Assembly: GCA_964344685.1 (NCBI GenBank)
Contig: CAYFOK010000005.1
Location: forward strand, 164,375 to 228,374
Origin: Scalindua sp964344685
Lineage (GTDB): Bacteria > Planctomycetota > Brocadiia > Brocadiales > Scalinduaceae
DNA length: 64,000 nucleotides
Direction of reading: 5' to 3'
Part shown: in pieces, positions 54,531 through 63,172 of the stretch
How the letters are laid out: each line of letters starts with the position of its first letter
How positions within the stretch are numbered: position 1 is the stretch's first letter
Made by a program: the position numbers and the translations under genes
The notes under the pieces: generated by a model
Databases searched by the model: none
Told to the model about the DNA's origin: nothing
The model's input: only the letters and a program-made list of their open reading frames with translations

Positions 54531-54711
54531 TAAACTGTAGATTTTTTTTTAATTTTTGAGATTATGATTTTTGATTTCATTTGAACTTTGAGCTTTGACA
54601 TTTGGATTTCTCCACTACTTTTAATCACAGTACTTATTCCGTGTTTTTCCGTGGTAAAGTTTTCCCTTTAGTTTTTCTCTGTGTCTTTGTATCTCTTCGG
54701 ACAAAAAACTG

Positions 54712-54727
54712 CCTCACTCTCGTGAGG
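54712..54727 (-). repeat. REP-like hairpin, short form
   Basis: CCTCAC-TCTC-GTGAGG with flank ATTCCAGTTGGCATGCAGAC, matching the copy at 52713. Confidence 0.78.
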
Positions 54728-54792
54728 ATTCCAGTTGGCATGCAGACATCTCTTTTAAGAAGATTCCAAAATAAAAACAATGGAAAGCAAGG

Positions 54793-55362
54793 CTAAGGCT
54801 TCTTATCTTTAAGCTTTTTCCACCACTTGTTCGGATCGGATTGTTTTAAAATTGAGAGAAGTTTCTTAGATGATTCGCACTTCAGCCTGTCATCTGCCCT
54901 GTCGAGCCAGTCAACCGCTGCTTCATAACCTTGTACCTGATACTCCCTGGCCTGCATCGCACATTCCAGTATATCCGCGTCAGCAGCAACCATACTCTCT
55001 TTACTCTCCTTATCTGTCAATTCACGTAATGCACCCTCTATCTCCTCTCTTATAGGACCGGTTAAGGGTTCAAGTTGGTCCTGAGTTGCTTTATCTCCTG
55101 CCTCTTCAAGGTTTATATATTTTTGTACTACTTTATGCAGATCATTTGTTCTTGTCTCATGTACATCATGAAACAGGCACATCATAACCACTTTAGATGC
55201 ATCAGCATTTTCCAGTTTTGCCAAAATGTATCCTAAAATTGTAGAACGAAATGAGTGTTCAGCAACACTCTCAGGATTTTTATTCCCAAGAAGCCACCAT
55301 CCGCTTCGATCAACATTTTTTAAATATCCCGCTTCAAAGAGAAATTGTACCAACTCCTCCAA
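54793..55362 (-). CDS. HD-domain phosphohydrolase (YfbR/HDDC2-like)
   Basis: 189 residues if translation starts at TTG 55362, which has GGGAGG 8 bases upstream and gives the usual family start (MEELVQFLFEAGYLKNVDRS). The frame extends upstream into repeat family C and that part is not protein-like. HD metal ligands are seen in ESVAEHSFRS, LFHDVHETRTND and later ADADILECAMQARE. By family it removes the 5'-phosphate of deoxynucleoside monophosphates. The gene is isolated between repeats. Confidence 0.85.
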   Translation of the reverse strand: MEELVQFLFEAGYLKNVDRSGWWLLGNKNPESVAEHSFRSTILGYILAKLENADASKVVMMCLFHDVHETRTNDLHKVVQKYINLEEAGDKATQDQLEPLTGPIREEIEGALRELTDKESKESMVAADADILECAMQAREYQVQGYEAAVDWLDRADDRLKCESSKKLLSILKQSDPNKWWKKLKDKKP

Positions 55363-55378
55363 TATGTTTGCCTCCCTA

Positions 55379-55441
55379 TCAAATCCAAATGTCAAAGCTC
55401 AAATACCAAATCAATGCTTTAAGTCCAAATGGCTGAAATCG
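55379..55441. repeat. Family C repeat, upstream of hemB
   Basis: TCAAATCCAAATGTCAAAGC then TCAAATACCAAATCAATGCT. A direct copy lies at 56609-56676 on the other side of hemB. It also abuts the ribosome site of the HD gene. Confidence 0.8.
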
Positions 55442-55534
55442 TAAAATCCCAAATCTTAATTCGTAAGTCTTATTGTCTTTAACTTTAGACACTTCAAACT
55501 TAGTTGTCTGTTCATTCCAAATAGAATATATTAT

Positions 55535-55562
55535 TTGACAAAATGTTTGTACACTATAAACT
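55535..55562 (+). promoter_or_regulatory. Possible hemB promoter
   Basis: TTGACA followed after 16 bases by TAAACT; the -10 box is weak. Confidence 0.35.
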
Positions 55563-55604
55563 ATCTATTCGTTATATAGAAACTATTTTTAAAGGAATAT
55601 TATA

Positions 55605-56597
55605 ATGCACTTTCCCAAATATCGCCCTCGCAGGTTAAGAAGTAATAAACTCATACGTGATCTCGTCCAGGAGACCAACTTAACTGTCAAAGATCTCATT
55701 ATGCCGCTTTTCGTTCGTCCGGGAAGCGGAATTAAAAAAGAGATCCAGACAATGCCCGGGAATTATCAGTTTTCTGTAGACACTCTTGTAGAAGAGGTAA
55801 AAGAGCTTGCCTCGCTCGGCATCCCGGGTGTTATCCTGTTCGGTATTCCCAGTACCAAAGACGAATTAGGCACTGAGGCATACGCAGATGACGGTATCAT
55901 TCAGAATGCGGTCAGAGCACTTAAGGAAAATGTCTCTGATATTCTGATCATAACAGATGTCTGTATGTGTGAATACACAAATCACGGTCACTGTGGTTAC
56001 ATAAAGAAAGACGAAAAGAGTGGTGAATATTTAATCGACAATGACGAGACACTTAAATTACTGACAAAAGAGGCACTGTCTCATGCAGAAGCCGGTGTAG
56101 ACATAGTAGCCCCGAGCGATATGATGGATGGCCGTGTCGGTGCTATAAGAGAGATCCTCGATGATAACGGTTTTGACAACATTCCTATAATGTCTTATGC
56201 TGCCAAATACGCTTCGGCATACTATGGCCCCTTCAGAGATGCCGCAGAATCCCCGCCCAGCTTTGGAGACAGAAGGTCGTACCAGATGGATATACCAAAC
56301 TCTGAAGAAGCCCTGCGGGAAGTGTCTCTGGACATAGACGAGGGTGCAGATATTGTAATGGTAAAACCTGCACTTCCGTACCTTGACATTATCAGGCGTA
56401 TAAAAGACAATTTTAGTCATCCCATAGCAGCCTACAATGTCAGCGGAGAGTTTTCAATGGTTAAAGCAGCCCATGAAAAAGGATGGCTTGATGAGAAACC
56501 GGTTGCAATGGAGACTCTGATGGGTATTAAGAGGGCAGGTGCGGACATCATACTCACTTACTGGGCAAAAGACGCTGCGCGCTGGCTGGCAGAATAG
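55605..56597 (+). CDS. hemB: Delta-aminolevulinic acid dehydratase (porphobilinogen synthase)
   Basis: 330 residues with AAAGGAA 10 bases upstream. It condenses two 5-aminolevulinates to porphobilinogen, the first common step of heme and other tetrapyrroles. The zinc-binding Cys cluster is DVCMCEYTNHGHCG, so this is the Zn-dependent type. Active-site lysines are in SYAAKYASAYYGPFRDAA and IVMVKPALPYLD. Heme need is high if the host is an anammox bacterium. Two direct copies of repeat C bracket the gene; no other hem gene is adjacent. Confidence 0.97.
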   Translation: MHFPKYRPRRLRSNKLIRDLVQETNLTVKDLIMPLFVRPGSGIKKEIQTMPGNYQFSVDTLVEEVKELASLGIPGVILFGIPSTKDELGTEAYADDGIIQNAVRALKENVSDILIITDVCMCEYTNHGHCGYIKKDEKSGEYLIDNDETLKLLTKEALSHAEAGVDIVAPSDMMDGRVGAIREILDDNGFDNIPIMSYAAKYASAYYGPFRDAAESPPSFGDRRSYQMDIPNSEEALREVSLDIDEGADIVMVKPALPYLDIIRRIKDNFSHPIAAYNVSGEFSMVKAAHEKGWLDEKPVAMETLMGIKRAGADIILTYWAKDAARWLAE

Positions 56598-56608
56598 TTA
56601 ACCTGCCA

Positions 56609-56676
56609 AATCAAATCCAAATGTCAAAGCTCAAATGCCAAATCAATGCTTACAATTCCAAATGACTGAAATCGCC
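56609..56676. repeat. Family C repeat, downstream of hemB
   Basis: TCAAATCCAAATGTCAAAGC then TCAAATGCCAAATCAATGCT and CCAAATGACTGAAATCGC, about 90 percent identical to 55379-55441 by eye. Confidence 0.8.
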
Positions 56677-56717
56677 AATACTATGCGCACTATCGTGCAT
56701 ATTCTTGCTTCTTATAT

Positions 56718-57365
56718 CTAACTTCTTGCTTCTGTTTTTTTAGTGAAAACCTTCTTTTCCGTTCCAGAAATAATTCTCTCTATATTAGATGTGTGCCTGG
56801 CAATTACAAGAACAGCAACTGCCGCAGAAAGCAACGTAAGGTACATAGGATCCCCATGAGGAGAATCCACAACACATATAATAACCACTACAACGGCTAA
56901 AGTGCCAATCATTGATCCCAGAGATACAAAGCGCGACACCAATACTGTTACAATCCACGCACCAAAAGATATTGCGATTGCAACAGGCGCCAGCCATATG
57001 AATATTCCAAAACTTGTGGCAACAGCTTTACCACCTCTAAATTTTAAATAAACAGGAAATGCGTGGCCAAGAACTGCGCTGAATCCGCAGAGAATTACCA
57101 ATAGATTGTCAGCAGTCGTTGGAAATTTACTTCCGCTAAAAAGTAACGGGATAAAACATACGGCAACAAAGCCTTTAAACATGTCCAGGAAAAATATTAT
57201 TAAGCCGTATTTTCTTCCGAGCACCCTGCTTACATTAGTAGCCCCGATGTTTCCACTACCCTCAGTTCGAATATCTATTCCCCGGGTAACGGCGATTAAG
57301 TAACCGAAAGGTATTCCCCCAAGCAAATACGATAAAACAATCCCGATGATGTATGATACAATCAC
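56718..57365 (-). CDS. plsY: Acyl-phosphate glycerol-3-phosphate acyltransferase
   Basis: 215 residues from GTG 57365, supported by AGGAGGGGG 6 bases upstream. Multi-pass inner-membrane enzyme that transfers the acyl group from acyl-phosphate to glycerol-3-phosphate. Family motifs: GSGNIGATNVSRVLGRK (motif 1), GHAFPVYLKFRGGKAVATSFG (motif 2) and a last loop RHTSNIERIISGTE (motif 3). It follows the LPS-kinase gene by 33 bases in the same direction. Confidence 0.95.
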   Translation of the reverse strand: MIVSYIIGIVLSYLLGGIPFGYLIAVTRGIDIRTEGSGNIGATNVSRVLGRKYGLIIFFLDMFKGFVAVCFIPLLFSGSKFPTTADNLLVILCGFSAVLGHAFPVYLKFRGGKAVATSFGIFIWLAPVAIAISFGAWIVTVLVSRFVSLGSMIGTLAVVVVIICVVDSPHGDPMYLTLLSAAVAVLVIARHTSNIERIISGTEKKVFTKKTEARS

Positions 57366-57398
57366 AAATACCCCCTCCTTTATCCTTCCTGCATCTCG

Positions 57399-58343
57399 CT
57401 ACCCCCCACCCACACCCCACCACAATCTATGAAGAGCATGAGTTTTACCATAAGACTTAATGTAGTATCTGAGCGGTTTTACAGATTTTTTATCAAACTC
57501 TAAATATTTCTTCAGGAACCTCAATCTATCACTTTTCGATACCGGAAACGGAGATGCCGTGCTGAACTGATCACTGTTATTTCTTCTCATTTTAACAACT
57601 GATCTATCCAGGCGCATTATATTGTTCATCCTTTTTCGAAAACTGATCTTTTCATACTGCCTGGATTTGTCCAAGTCTATTATATACACATTAACTAATC
57701 CACCCACGTCAGACTGCACAAGAATATTTTTTAGATGTAAATCGGCATGGTAGATACCCATATCGTGCATATCATGCACGGCTTTTGCCAGTTTATCAAT
57801 AATTCCTCTTTTTTGTTTAAGTAACCGATTTTCCCCGGACAAAAGACGCCGAGGACTTTCCCCTGAACTCAAAAGTAGTTCAATCAAATCTACGGACCCT
57901 GCTATCTTCCTGGTAACCAACCTGAACTTATACAAAGGCCCCAATATATTGTTTATTACAATTGCAATTATCTCGGTGGTATTAATACCTCCCCTGCTCG
58001 CTGCCTCACATACCGACAGCTCCCTGACAGGGCGCATTTCGTCACAAAAGAAATCCCTGAATATTTTTCCAATCATCCCTCCGTGCCAGTACTCCCTGAC
58101 TACAAAACTCTCGGCTCCAAGGCCTTCCATGACAAGAGTTTTGCAGGATGTTCTTCCCTGATAAGAATCGTTATGATCGTTTCTGCCCGCATGATTTAGT
58201 ACGGGAGCAGGTTTTTTGCAAAGATTAAACAACTCCTCTATGTCTTTATCTGTCATCCGGTTTTCATATTCTTTTTTGACATATAATGTTACTTTGCCTC
58301 TATTCAAAGTTGAGAAATAAGCAGGTAGTTCCTCTTTCTTCAT
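57399..58343 (-). CDS. Lipopolysaccharide kinase (Kdo/WaaP type)
   Basis: 314 residues. Protein-kinase-like fold: MGIYHADLHLKNILV holds the catalytic Asp and Asn, VYIIDLDKSRQYE the metal-binding Asp. By family it phosphorylates Kdo or core heptose of LPS at the inner membrane. Between the lobes SGESPRRLLSGENR is encoded by repeat G (57833-57856), otherwise found only between genes; it looks like an in-frame insertion in a loop. The C-terminus (WWGVGGG) is short and low in complexity. plsY follows. Confidence 0.85.
   Translation of the reverse strand: MKKEELPAYFSTLNRGKVTLYVKKEYENRMTDKDIEELFNLCKKPAPVLNHAGRNDHNDSYQGRTSCKTLVMEGLGAESFVVREYWHGGMIGKIFRDFFCDEMRPVRELSVCEAASRGGINTTEIIAIVINNILGPLYKFRLVTRKIAGSVDLIELLLSSGESPRRLLSGENRLLKQKRGIIDKLAKAVHDMHDMGIYHADLHLKNILVQSDVGGLVNVYIIDLDKSRQYEKISFRKRMNNIMRLDRSVVKMRRNNSDQFSTASPFPVSKSDRLRFLKKYLEFDKKSVKPLRYYIKSYGKTHALHRLWWGVGGG
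57833..57856. repeat. Repeat G inside the LPS-kinase gene
   Basis: CCCCGGACAAAAGACGCCGA then GGAC; 21 of 24 bases match the intergenic copies. Confidence 0.65.
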
Positions 58344-58536
58344 TGTGGCGTGATTATACTACAGTGTGACTGGCATGTCAAAAAAGACTTACCATTAAGA
58401 TATGTCCATGAATCTATTAAGAAAAACAATATTCAAAGAATCATTTCCATTCACAACTGAAAATCTGTAAAATGAAGTGCATTCTCAAGAAGGGTTATAC
58501 CCCTGCAGGCCTCTATCTTTTGAAAATACACAGAAC

Positions 58537-59610
58537 ATGTTATTAACCAGAAATCCGGAAAATATTTTAATTATCCGTCTCAGCGCAATAGGTGATGTAA
58601 TCAATGTACTCCCTGCGCTCAGCCTGCTGCGTTCTCACTTCCCAAAGTCAAAAATATCGTGGCTGGTAGAGGACAGAGCCAGTGAAATCCTCATAGACCA
58701 CCCTGACATTAATGAAGTAATTATTTATCCAAGAAAAAAATGGCAGAGAGAAATTCTTAGAATAGATAAATCTCTTAATATAATCTCTGAATCCCGTTCG
58801 TTTTATAAGAAACTGCGCAACAGCCATTACGACCTGGTCATAGATTTTCAGGGTAATCTGAAGAGCGCAGTTATGAATCTGATCACAGGTTCCGAAAACA
58901 GGCTTGGTTTTGGGAAAGGCCACTGCAAAGAATTTAACTATCTATCTACACAACTCCATGCATATCCTGAAGGAATTAAGATACACAGAATAGATAAAAA
59001 CCTTTCACTGCTTAAAGAGCTGGATATTGAAACCAGGTTCATACGGCCGAAGCTGCCTGTGGCCAGAGAGGATGAAGAATATATATCCAAATTCATTAAC
59101 GAAAATACCAAACCCTCTCTTCCCATTGTAATAATACATCCCGGTACAAGTAAATTCGGATCTTTTAAACAATGGCAACCATCAAACTACGCTTTATTAG
59201 CTGATATGATTATGGAAGAATATGACACCAATATAATCTTTACCTGGGGCCCGGATGAATTCGATACTGTTAAAAAAATAATAGAAAACATGAAACTGAA
59301 GGCAATTCCCGCATGCGAGACCGCATCTATAAAGCAGCTGATAGCGTTATTAAAACATGCCACTCTTTTTATAGGCGGAGATACCGGCCCACTGCATATG
59401 GCCTCAATGCTTGACATTCCGGTTGTTGGAATATACGGGCCGAAGGATCCGGTGATCTATGGACCGTACCGCGGAGAGGCAATAGTGATAAGAAAAGACC
59501 TGCCATGCAGTCCGTGCAGGAAAAGAACATGCGACGATCCGATATGCATGTCATCAATCCTGCCGGAAGATGTTTTTTGCGGAGCTGAGCAACTGCTTAC
59601 CAAAAAGTGA
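58537..59610 (+). CDS. Glycosyltransferase family 9 (heptosyltransferase-like)
   Basis: 357 residues from ATG 58537, which places the family start NILIIRLSAIGDVINVLPAL near the N-terminus; a GTG at 58477 is possible. GT-B fold: the donor-binding domain has FIGGDTGPLHMASMLDIPVV and GIYGPKDPVIYGPY. These match ADP-heptose:LPS heptosyltransferases (WaaC/F/Q). The Cys-rich end CSPCRKRTCDDPICM is common in this family. It lies opposite the LPS-kinase gene and probably works on the same LPS core. The exact sugar is unknown. Confidence 0.88.
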   Translation: MLLTRNPENILIIRLSAIGDVINVLPALSLLRSHFPKSKISWLVEDRASEILIDHPDINEVIIYPRKKWQREILRIDKSLNIISESRSFYKKLRNSHYDLVIDFQGNLKSAVMNLITGSENRLGFGKGHCKEFNYLSTQLHAYPEGIKIHRIDKNLSLLKELDIETRFIRPKLPVAREDEEYISKFINENTKPSLPIVIIHPGTSKFGSFKQWQPSNYALLADMIMEEYDTNIIFTWGPDEFDTVKKIIENMKLKAIPACETASIKQLIALLKHATLFIGGDTGPLHMASMLDIPVVGIYGPKDPVIYGPYRGEAIVIRKDLPCSPCRKRTCDDPICMSSILPEDVFCGAEQLLTKK

Positions 59611-59939
59611 CACGAAACAATACAAATCTTAACGCAGAGGGCGCAGAGACAAAAAAATGCAGCAAATTATAAAATCCAAATATCAAATAAATTCCAATGA
59701 AGAAATCCAAAATTACCCCTGTTTACTTAATGGAGTGCAATTTCACCGATAGACAGGCGTACATTGTATTTTGTAATTTGCTATTAGGGATTTCGGAGTT
59801 ATGAGCCCTTACTTTCGCCCGCCTGACTGATTGTCTGGCAAGTAAGGAGTCCAGGTACTAGTTGTGGATTTTGGGGTTACAAGTTACGAGTTAAGACTCG
59901 CCACACAGCATATCAGACAATTTTACGAATGACCTTTGA
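59611..59939. other. Intergenic with repeats
   Basis: 329 bases without a gene: a family A trace (59622-59650), a weak family C trace (59668-59720) and the long REP-like unit at 59807-59847. Confidence 0.6.
59807..59847 (-). repeat. REP-like element, long form
   Basis: CCTTACTT (59807-59814) pairs perfectly with AAGTAAGG (59840-59847); the middle is TCGCCCGCCTGACTGATTGT. On the minus strand the GGACT head precedes it, as in the short forms. Confidence 0.78.
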
Positions 59940-61187
59940 CTACTGATTAAGTACCTTTCTTCTTAAAATATAATACTCTTCTACAGGCCTTTCAGGGATG
60001 ATGAATGCGCGCTGTCCGGGATTTGCCTTTTGCACCGGTTCAAGGTCCTTATTGTATATCTCCTTGATTATCTGTACGAAGTCGTGATTCGAATGCTTTC
60101 CCATCACTTCGAGTTCTTCACCAACTTCAAATGAATTTTTTACAATCACTTCAATAAGTTTCTCCTCTTTATGCCTGCCAAACAGGCCAACAAACTTATA
60201 GTCCTGTGTATATCCGCTATCTTCACCCACCCTCTGCCCATCCAGGCCGGGACTTCCTAGAAAAAAGCCGGTATTGTACCCCCTGTTGCTGATCTTTCCC
60301 AACTCTTCCAGCCACTTGTCCTGATATTCGTATGTTCCATTTCCAAAAAATATATCTATTGCCTCACGATATATCCTTGTCACAGTGGCGACGTAATACT
60401 GGCTCTTCATCCTGCCTTCAATCTTCCACGCATCAGCACCTGCGGATATCAGTTCAGGAATATGCTGGATCATGCAGAGGTCCCGTGAACTCATGACTGA
60501 TGCGAATTCTCCGTCTTCAACAATCGGGTAGTATTCATTCGGACGTTCCTCTTCTACAAGAGCATATTTCCAACGGCAGGATTGCGCGCAATCCCCAAGG
60601 TTAGCTCCACGGTTCGCCATATATGCACTCAAATAACATCTTCCTGAATAGGAAAGGCACATAGCACCATGAACAAATACTTCAGTCTGGCAACCACTGT
60701 TTTCACTTACTTCAGATATTTCATTGAGTGATAATTCTCTCGCAAGTACAACCCTCTTAACCCCCTGTTTGTACCAGAAGTCAGCAGCTCTGGTATTGGT
60801 ACAGTTGGCCTGTGTGCTGATATGAGTTGGAGTTTCAGGCATAAATTCACTGACAAGTGATAACACCCCGGGATCAGCTACTATGACAGCATCAACAGGA
60901 TATTCTGCCAGTTCCTTCAGGTACTGTTCTATTTTACGAATGTGGCAGTTATGAGCAAAAATATTAAGAGTAATATATAGTTTCCTGCCTTTTTCATGTA
61001 CATATTTAACTGCCGATCCAATCTCATCCAACGTGAAGTTGGATGCTGAATTTCTCAGATTAAAGTCTTTGCCACCGGCGTAAACTGCATCAGCGCCGTA
61101 TTCTATGGCAGTTTTTAACTTATCCAGGCTTCCTGCCGGTGCAACCAGCTCAGGCTTTTTATAGTTTTTTTGAGATTGTTCAATCAT
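59940..61187 (-). CDS. Peptidase U32-family protein (TrhP-like)
   Basis: 415 residues. KPELVAPAGSLDKLKTAIEY and GADAVYAGGKDFNLRNSASN open the domain; HGAMCLSYSGRCYLSAYMAN and GDCAQSCRWKY hold the Cys residues that bind an iron-sulfur cluster; WKIEGRMKSQYYVATVTRIY follows. U32 proteins of this length are linked to tRNA uridine 5-hydroxylation (TrhP) rather than proteolysis. A C-terminal barrel (about 330-415) is present. ruvX and the HAD-kinase gene lie just upstream in the same direction. Confidence 0.88.
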   Translation of the reverse strand: MIEQSQKNYKKPELVAPAGSLDKLKTAIEYGADAVYAGGKDFNLRNSASNFTLDEIGSAVKYVHEKGRKLYITLNIFAHNCHIRKIEQYLKELAEYPVDAVIVADPGVLSLVSEFMPETPTHISTQANCTNTRAADFWYKQGVKRVVLARELSLNEISEVSENSGCQTEVFVHGAMCLSYSGRCYLSAYMANRGANLGDCAQSCRWKYALVEEERPNEYYPIVEDGEFASVMSSRDLCMIQHIPELISAGADAWKIEGRMKSQYYVATVTRIYREAIDIFFGNGTYEYQDKWLEELGKISNRGYNTGFFLGSPGLDGQRVGEDSGYTQDYKFVGLFGRHKEEKLIEVIVKNSFEVGEELEVMGKHSNHDFVQIIKEIYNKDLEPVQKANPGQRAFIIPERPVEEYYILRRKVLNQ

Positions 61188-61227
61188 TTTTAATGCGTTG
61201 TTTTCCTTACCATAACTTCAGCTCACT

Positions 61228-61656
61228 TCAACCTTCAGGCACTTCAAACTGTTTTTGATCAAGATAACATTGCAGTATAAATTGTGCGGCAATCATATCT
61301 ACCCTCTTCTTCTTCCCTTTTTTGCTCATTTTAGTTCCAGTCATAGCCCTGTGGGCTCTCACCGTCGTAAGCCTTTCATCAACAGTATGAACAGGAAGGT
61401 TAAATTTTGATTTAAGGGTTTCAACAAATACGAGAACCTCTTCGGCTTTTTCACCAATAGTATCATTCATGTTTTTCGGAAGGCCAACGACTATCTCATC
61501 GACCTCTTTTTCCTTGATCACGTCTGCCAATTCTTCCAGATAGTCAGTACCGTCCATCCGCTCTATCGTCGGAAGTCCCTGAGCAATAAAACCCACCGGA
61601 GAGCTAACCGCCAGGCCTACCCTTTTGTCACCAAAATCAATACCAAGTATTCTCAT
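61228..61656 (-). CDS. ruvX: RuvX/YqgF RNase H-like nuclease
   Basis: 142 residues, family length. RILGIDFGDKRVGLAVS holds the first acidic site, EIVVGLPKNMNDT and VHTVDERLTTVRA the others. The protein is needed for 16S rRNA 5'-end processing and is also described as a Holliday-junction resolvase. The ATG overlaps the stop of the upstream HAD-kinase gene (ATGA), so they are translationally coupled. The last codons (QFEVPEG) come from repeat family D (CAGTTTGAAGTGCCTGAAGG). Confidence 0.94.
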   Translation of the reverse strand: MRILGIDFGDKRVGLAVSSPVGFIAQGLPTIERMDGTDYLEELADVIKEKEVDEIVVGLPKNMNDTIGEKAEEVLVFVETLKSKFNLPVHTVDERLTTVRAHRAMTGTKMSKKGKKKRVDMIAAQFILQCYLDQKQFEVPEG

Positions 61657-62918
61657 ATCAACAGCCCTAAAACCAGCCCTGTACCGAGTGGAATGGAAAT
61701 ATTATCAAATTCTCCGGGTAAACTCTCAATTATACATGATACCAGGGACACTATCAATGCAGTCTTTAACGGAACATATATAACCGCACATATAAATGCA
61801 GTGATAAAGAATGCGACACATCCTTCAAGGCTTTTCTTTTGATTGTATGGGATCCTGATTTTTCCGTAAAATCTTCCAACAATAGTTGCCATACTATCCG
61901 CACAGGCAAGTATGGCTATTGTTACACACGCTATTAAAGCCGGAAAGAGCACCAGAGACAACACAACTCCCAGAGCAAGTGTAACCGGTGCCATAGCAAA
62001 TTTTCTTCTCTCACTGGATCGAACACATAACTTTGTAATGGGGCTGAATAGCGGAAATCTGATCCCATTGAGCCTTGCCCATTCAGAAGCTATATAGAGT
62101 ATTGTTGTTACTATAATAGCCATTACCGTTAGTAAGTAGCTGACACCTGCAAGCCAGGGGATAAGCAGGGAACAGGCATGGACCCCTTTACGCCTGAATT
62201 CCTGAACCCACGACAATGCAGCCTCATGTCTTAAACCCAGGCTGAGTTCGTCAAAAGTTGGTTCGTCTTCAATACTTATGTAATCAAGGACTTTTCTCAG
62301 ATCATTGCCATCTACGAGATATTTTGCCTCTTTTCGAACAGGATAATACGAATTGAATCCAATGCTTACCTTCGCAAGTTTCATGATCTCAAGGTTGTTG
62401 CTATCATCTCCCACAACAACCACTTCATTCCATGTAATATTGTGTTTTTTTAACAGCTTTTCGACAACCTGGACCTTGCCATCCTGGAATGAGAGTGGAC
62501 CTCCTATCTCTCCGGTACAAATACCACTGTTTATTTTTACATCTATTCCGTAGCCACAACCCGCACTCAGCCTTTCTGAAAGATTCTTCATCAGAATGTC
62601 AGGTACTCCGCTACTCACCAAGGCAACATAATGACCCATTGCAACAATACTCTGAATGGTTTCATTTGCATACTTTACCATCTCCGTCTTTTTATAAGCT
62701 CGCCATAAACTTTCCTCTTCTACTCCTTTAATCCTGATATATACCCTTTCCAGTAATTCATGTATATTTATATAATTAATACTGAACAAAAAACATAGGT
62801 ATAATGCACGAATGTAATTCAAAAGACCTGAATTTCTAGACAAACGTAACAAAAACTGGCTTTTGAATATTACACCGTCTGTATCAAAAACTATTAACTT
62901 CTTATGATTTGATGACAT
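61653..62918 (-). CDS. HAD phosphatase fused to polyprenol/dolichol kinase-like domain
   Basis: 421 residues from ATG 62918. The first half (about 1-215) is a SerB-like HAD hydrolase: VFDTDGVIFKS (nucleophile Asp), ALVSSGVPDILMK (Ser) and VVVGDDSNNLEIMKLA (metal Asp). From about 235 a membrane part follows with five or more helices: ALSWVQEFRRKGVHACSLLI, SERRKFAMAPVTLALG, ACADSMATIVGRFYGKIRIP and KKSLEGCVAFFITA. These match CTP-dependent dolichol/phytol kinases (SEC59/VTE5). A lipid-phosphate phosphatase and kinase in one chain is unusual; the likely role is in polyprenol or isoprenoid salvage. It is coupled to ruvX. Confidence 0.8.
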   Translation of the reverse strand: MSSNHKKLIVFDTDGVIFKSQFLLRLSRNSGLLNYIRALYLCFLFSINYINIHELLERVYIRIKGVEEESLWRAYKKTEMVKYANETIQSIVAMGHYVALVSSGVPDILMKNLSERLSAGCGYGIDVKINSGICTGEIGGPLSFQDGKVQVVEKLLKKHNITWNEVVVVGDDSNNLEIMKLAKVSIGFNSYYPVRKEAKYLVDGNDLRKVLDYISIEDEPTFDELSLGLRHEAALSWVQEFRRKGVHACSLLIPWLAGVSYLLTVMAIIVTTILYIASEWARLNGIRFPLFSPITKLCVRSSERRKFAMAPVTLALGVVLSLVLFPALIACVTIAILACADSMATIVGRFYGKIRIPYNQKKSLEGCVAFFITAFICAVIYVPLKTALIVSLVSCIIESLPGEFDNISIPLGTGLVLGLLI

Positions 62919-63094
62919 GAATAGAGGAAGTATCAAAAATATAAAAGAAATACAATAAAATATGCTGAAAAATTTTCGCTTATTCTATAAAACAAAATGG
63001 TCCGATAACATTATAAACATTACTATGTATTTAATTAACAGTAATACATTTAAGATACTAAACAGGCCAAACAAATCTAAATATCAGTTTATAT

Positions 63095-63123
63095 TTGACA
63101 AGAATTTTACTCTATTGTAAAAT
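63095..63123 (+). promoter_or_regulatory. Promoter of cooC
   Basis: TTGACA, 17-base spacer, TAAAAT, 49 bases before the proposed TTG start. Confidence 0.55.
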
Positions 63124-63172
63124 TATACGTTTTAAATATATACGTACAACATTTAAGAAAGTATCACATAGA

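Larger units (their letters stand above)
54196..54792. other. Repeat-filled intergenic space
   Basis: 597 bases without a gene: repeat G (54320-54343), family D (54399-54436), family C (54473-54530 and reversed near 54570-54610), a B/A stretch (54615-54700) and a REP-like hairpin (54712-54727). No riboswitch upstream of the ThiC-family gene. Confidence 0.7.

Noticed and set aside
54196..54600. TPP or cobalamin riboswitch before the ThiC-family gene
   Set aside because: No TPP-type core or cobalamin box is visible in the leader; the space is filled with dispersed repeats.
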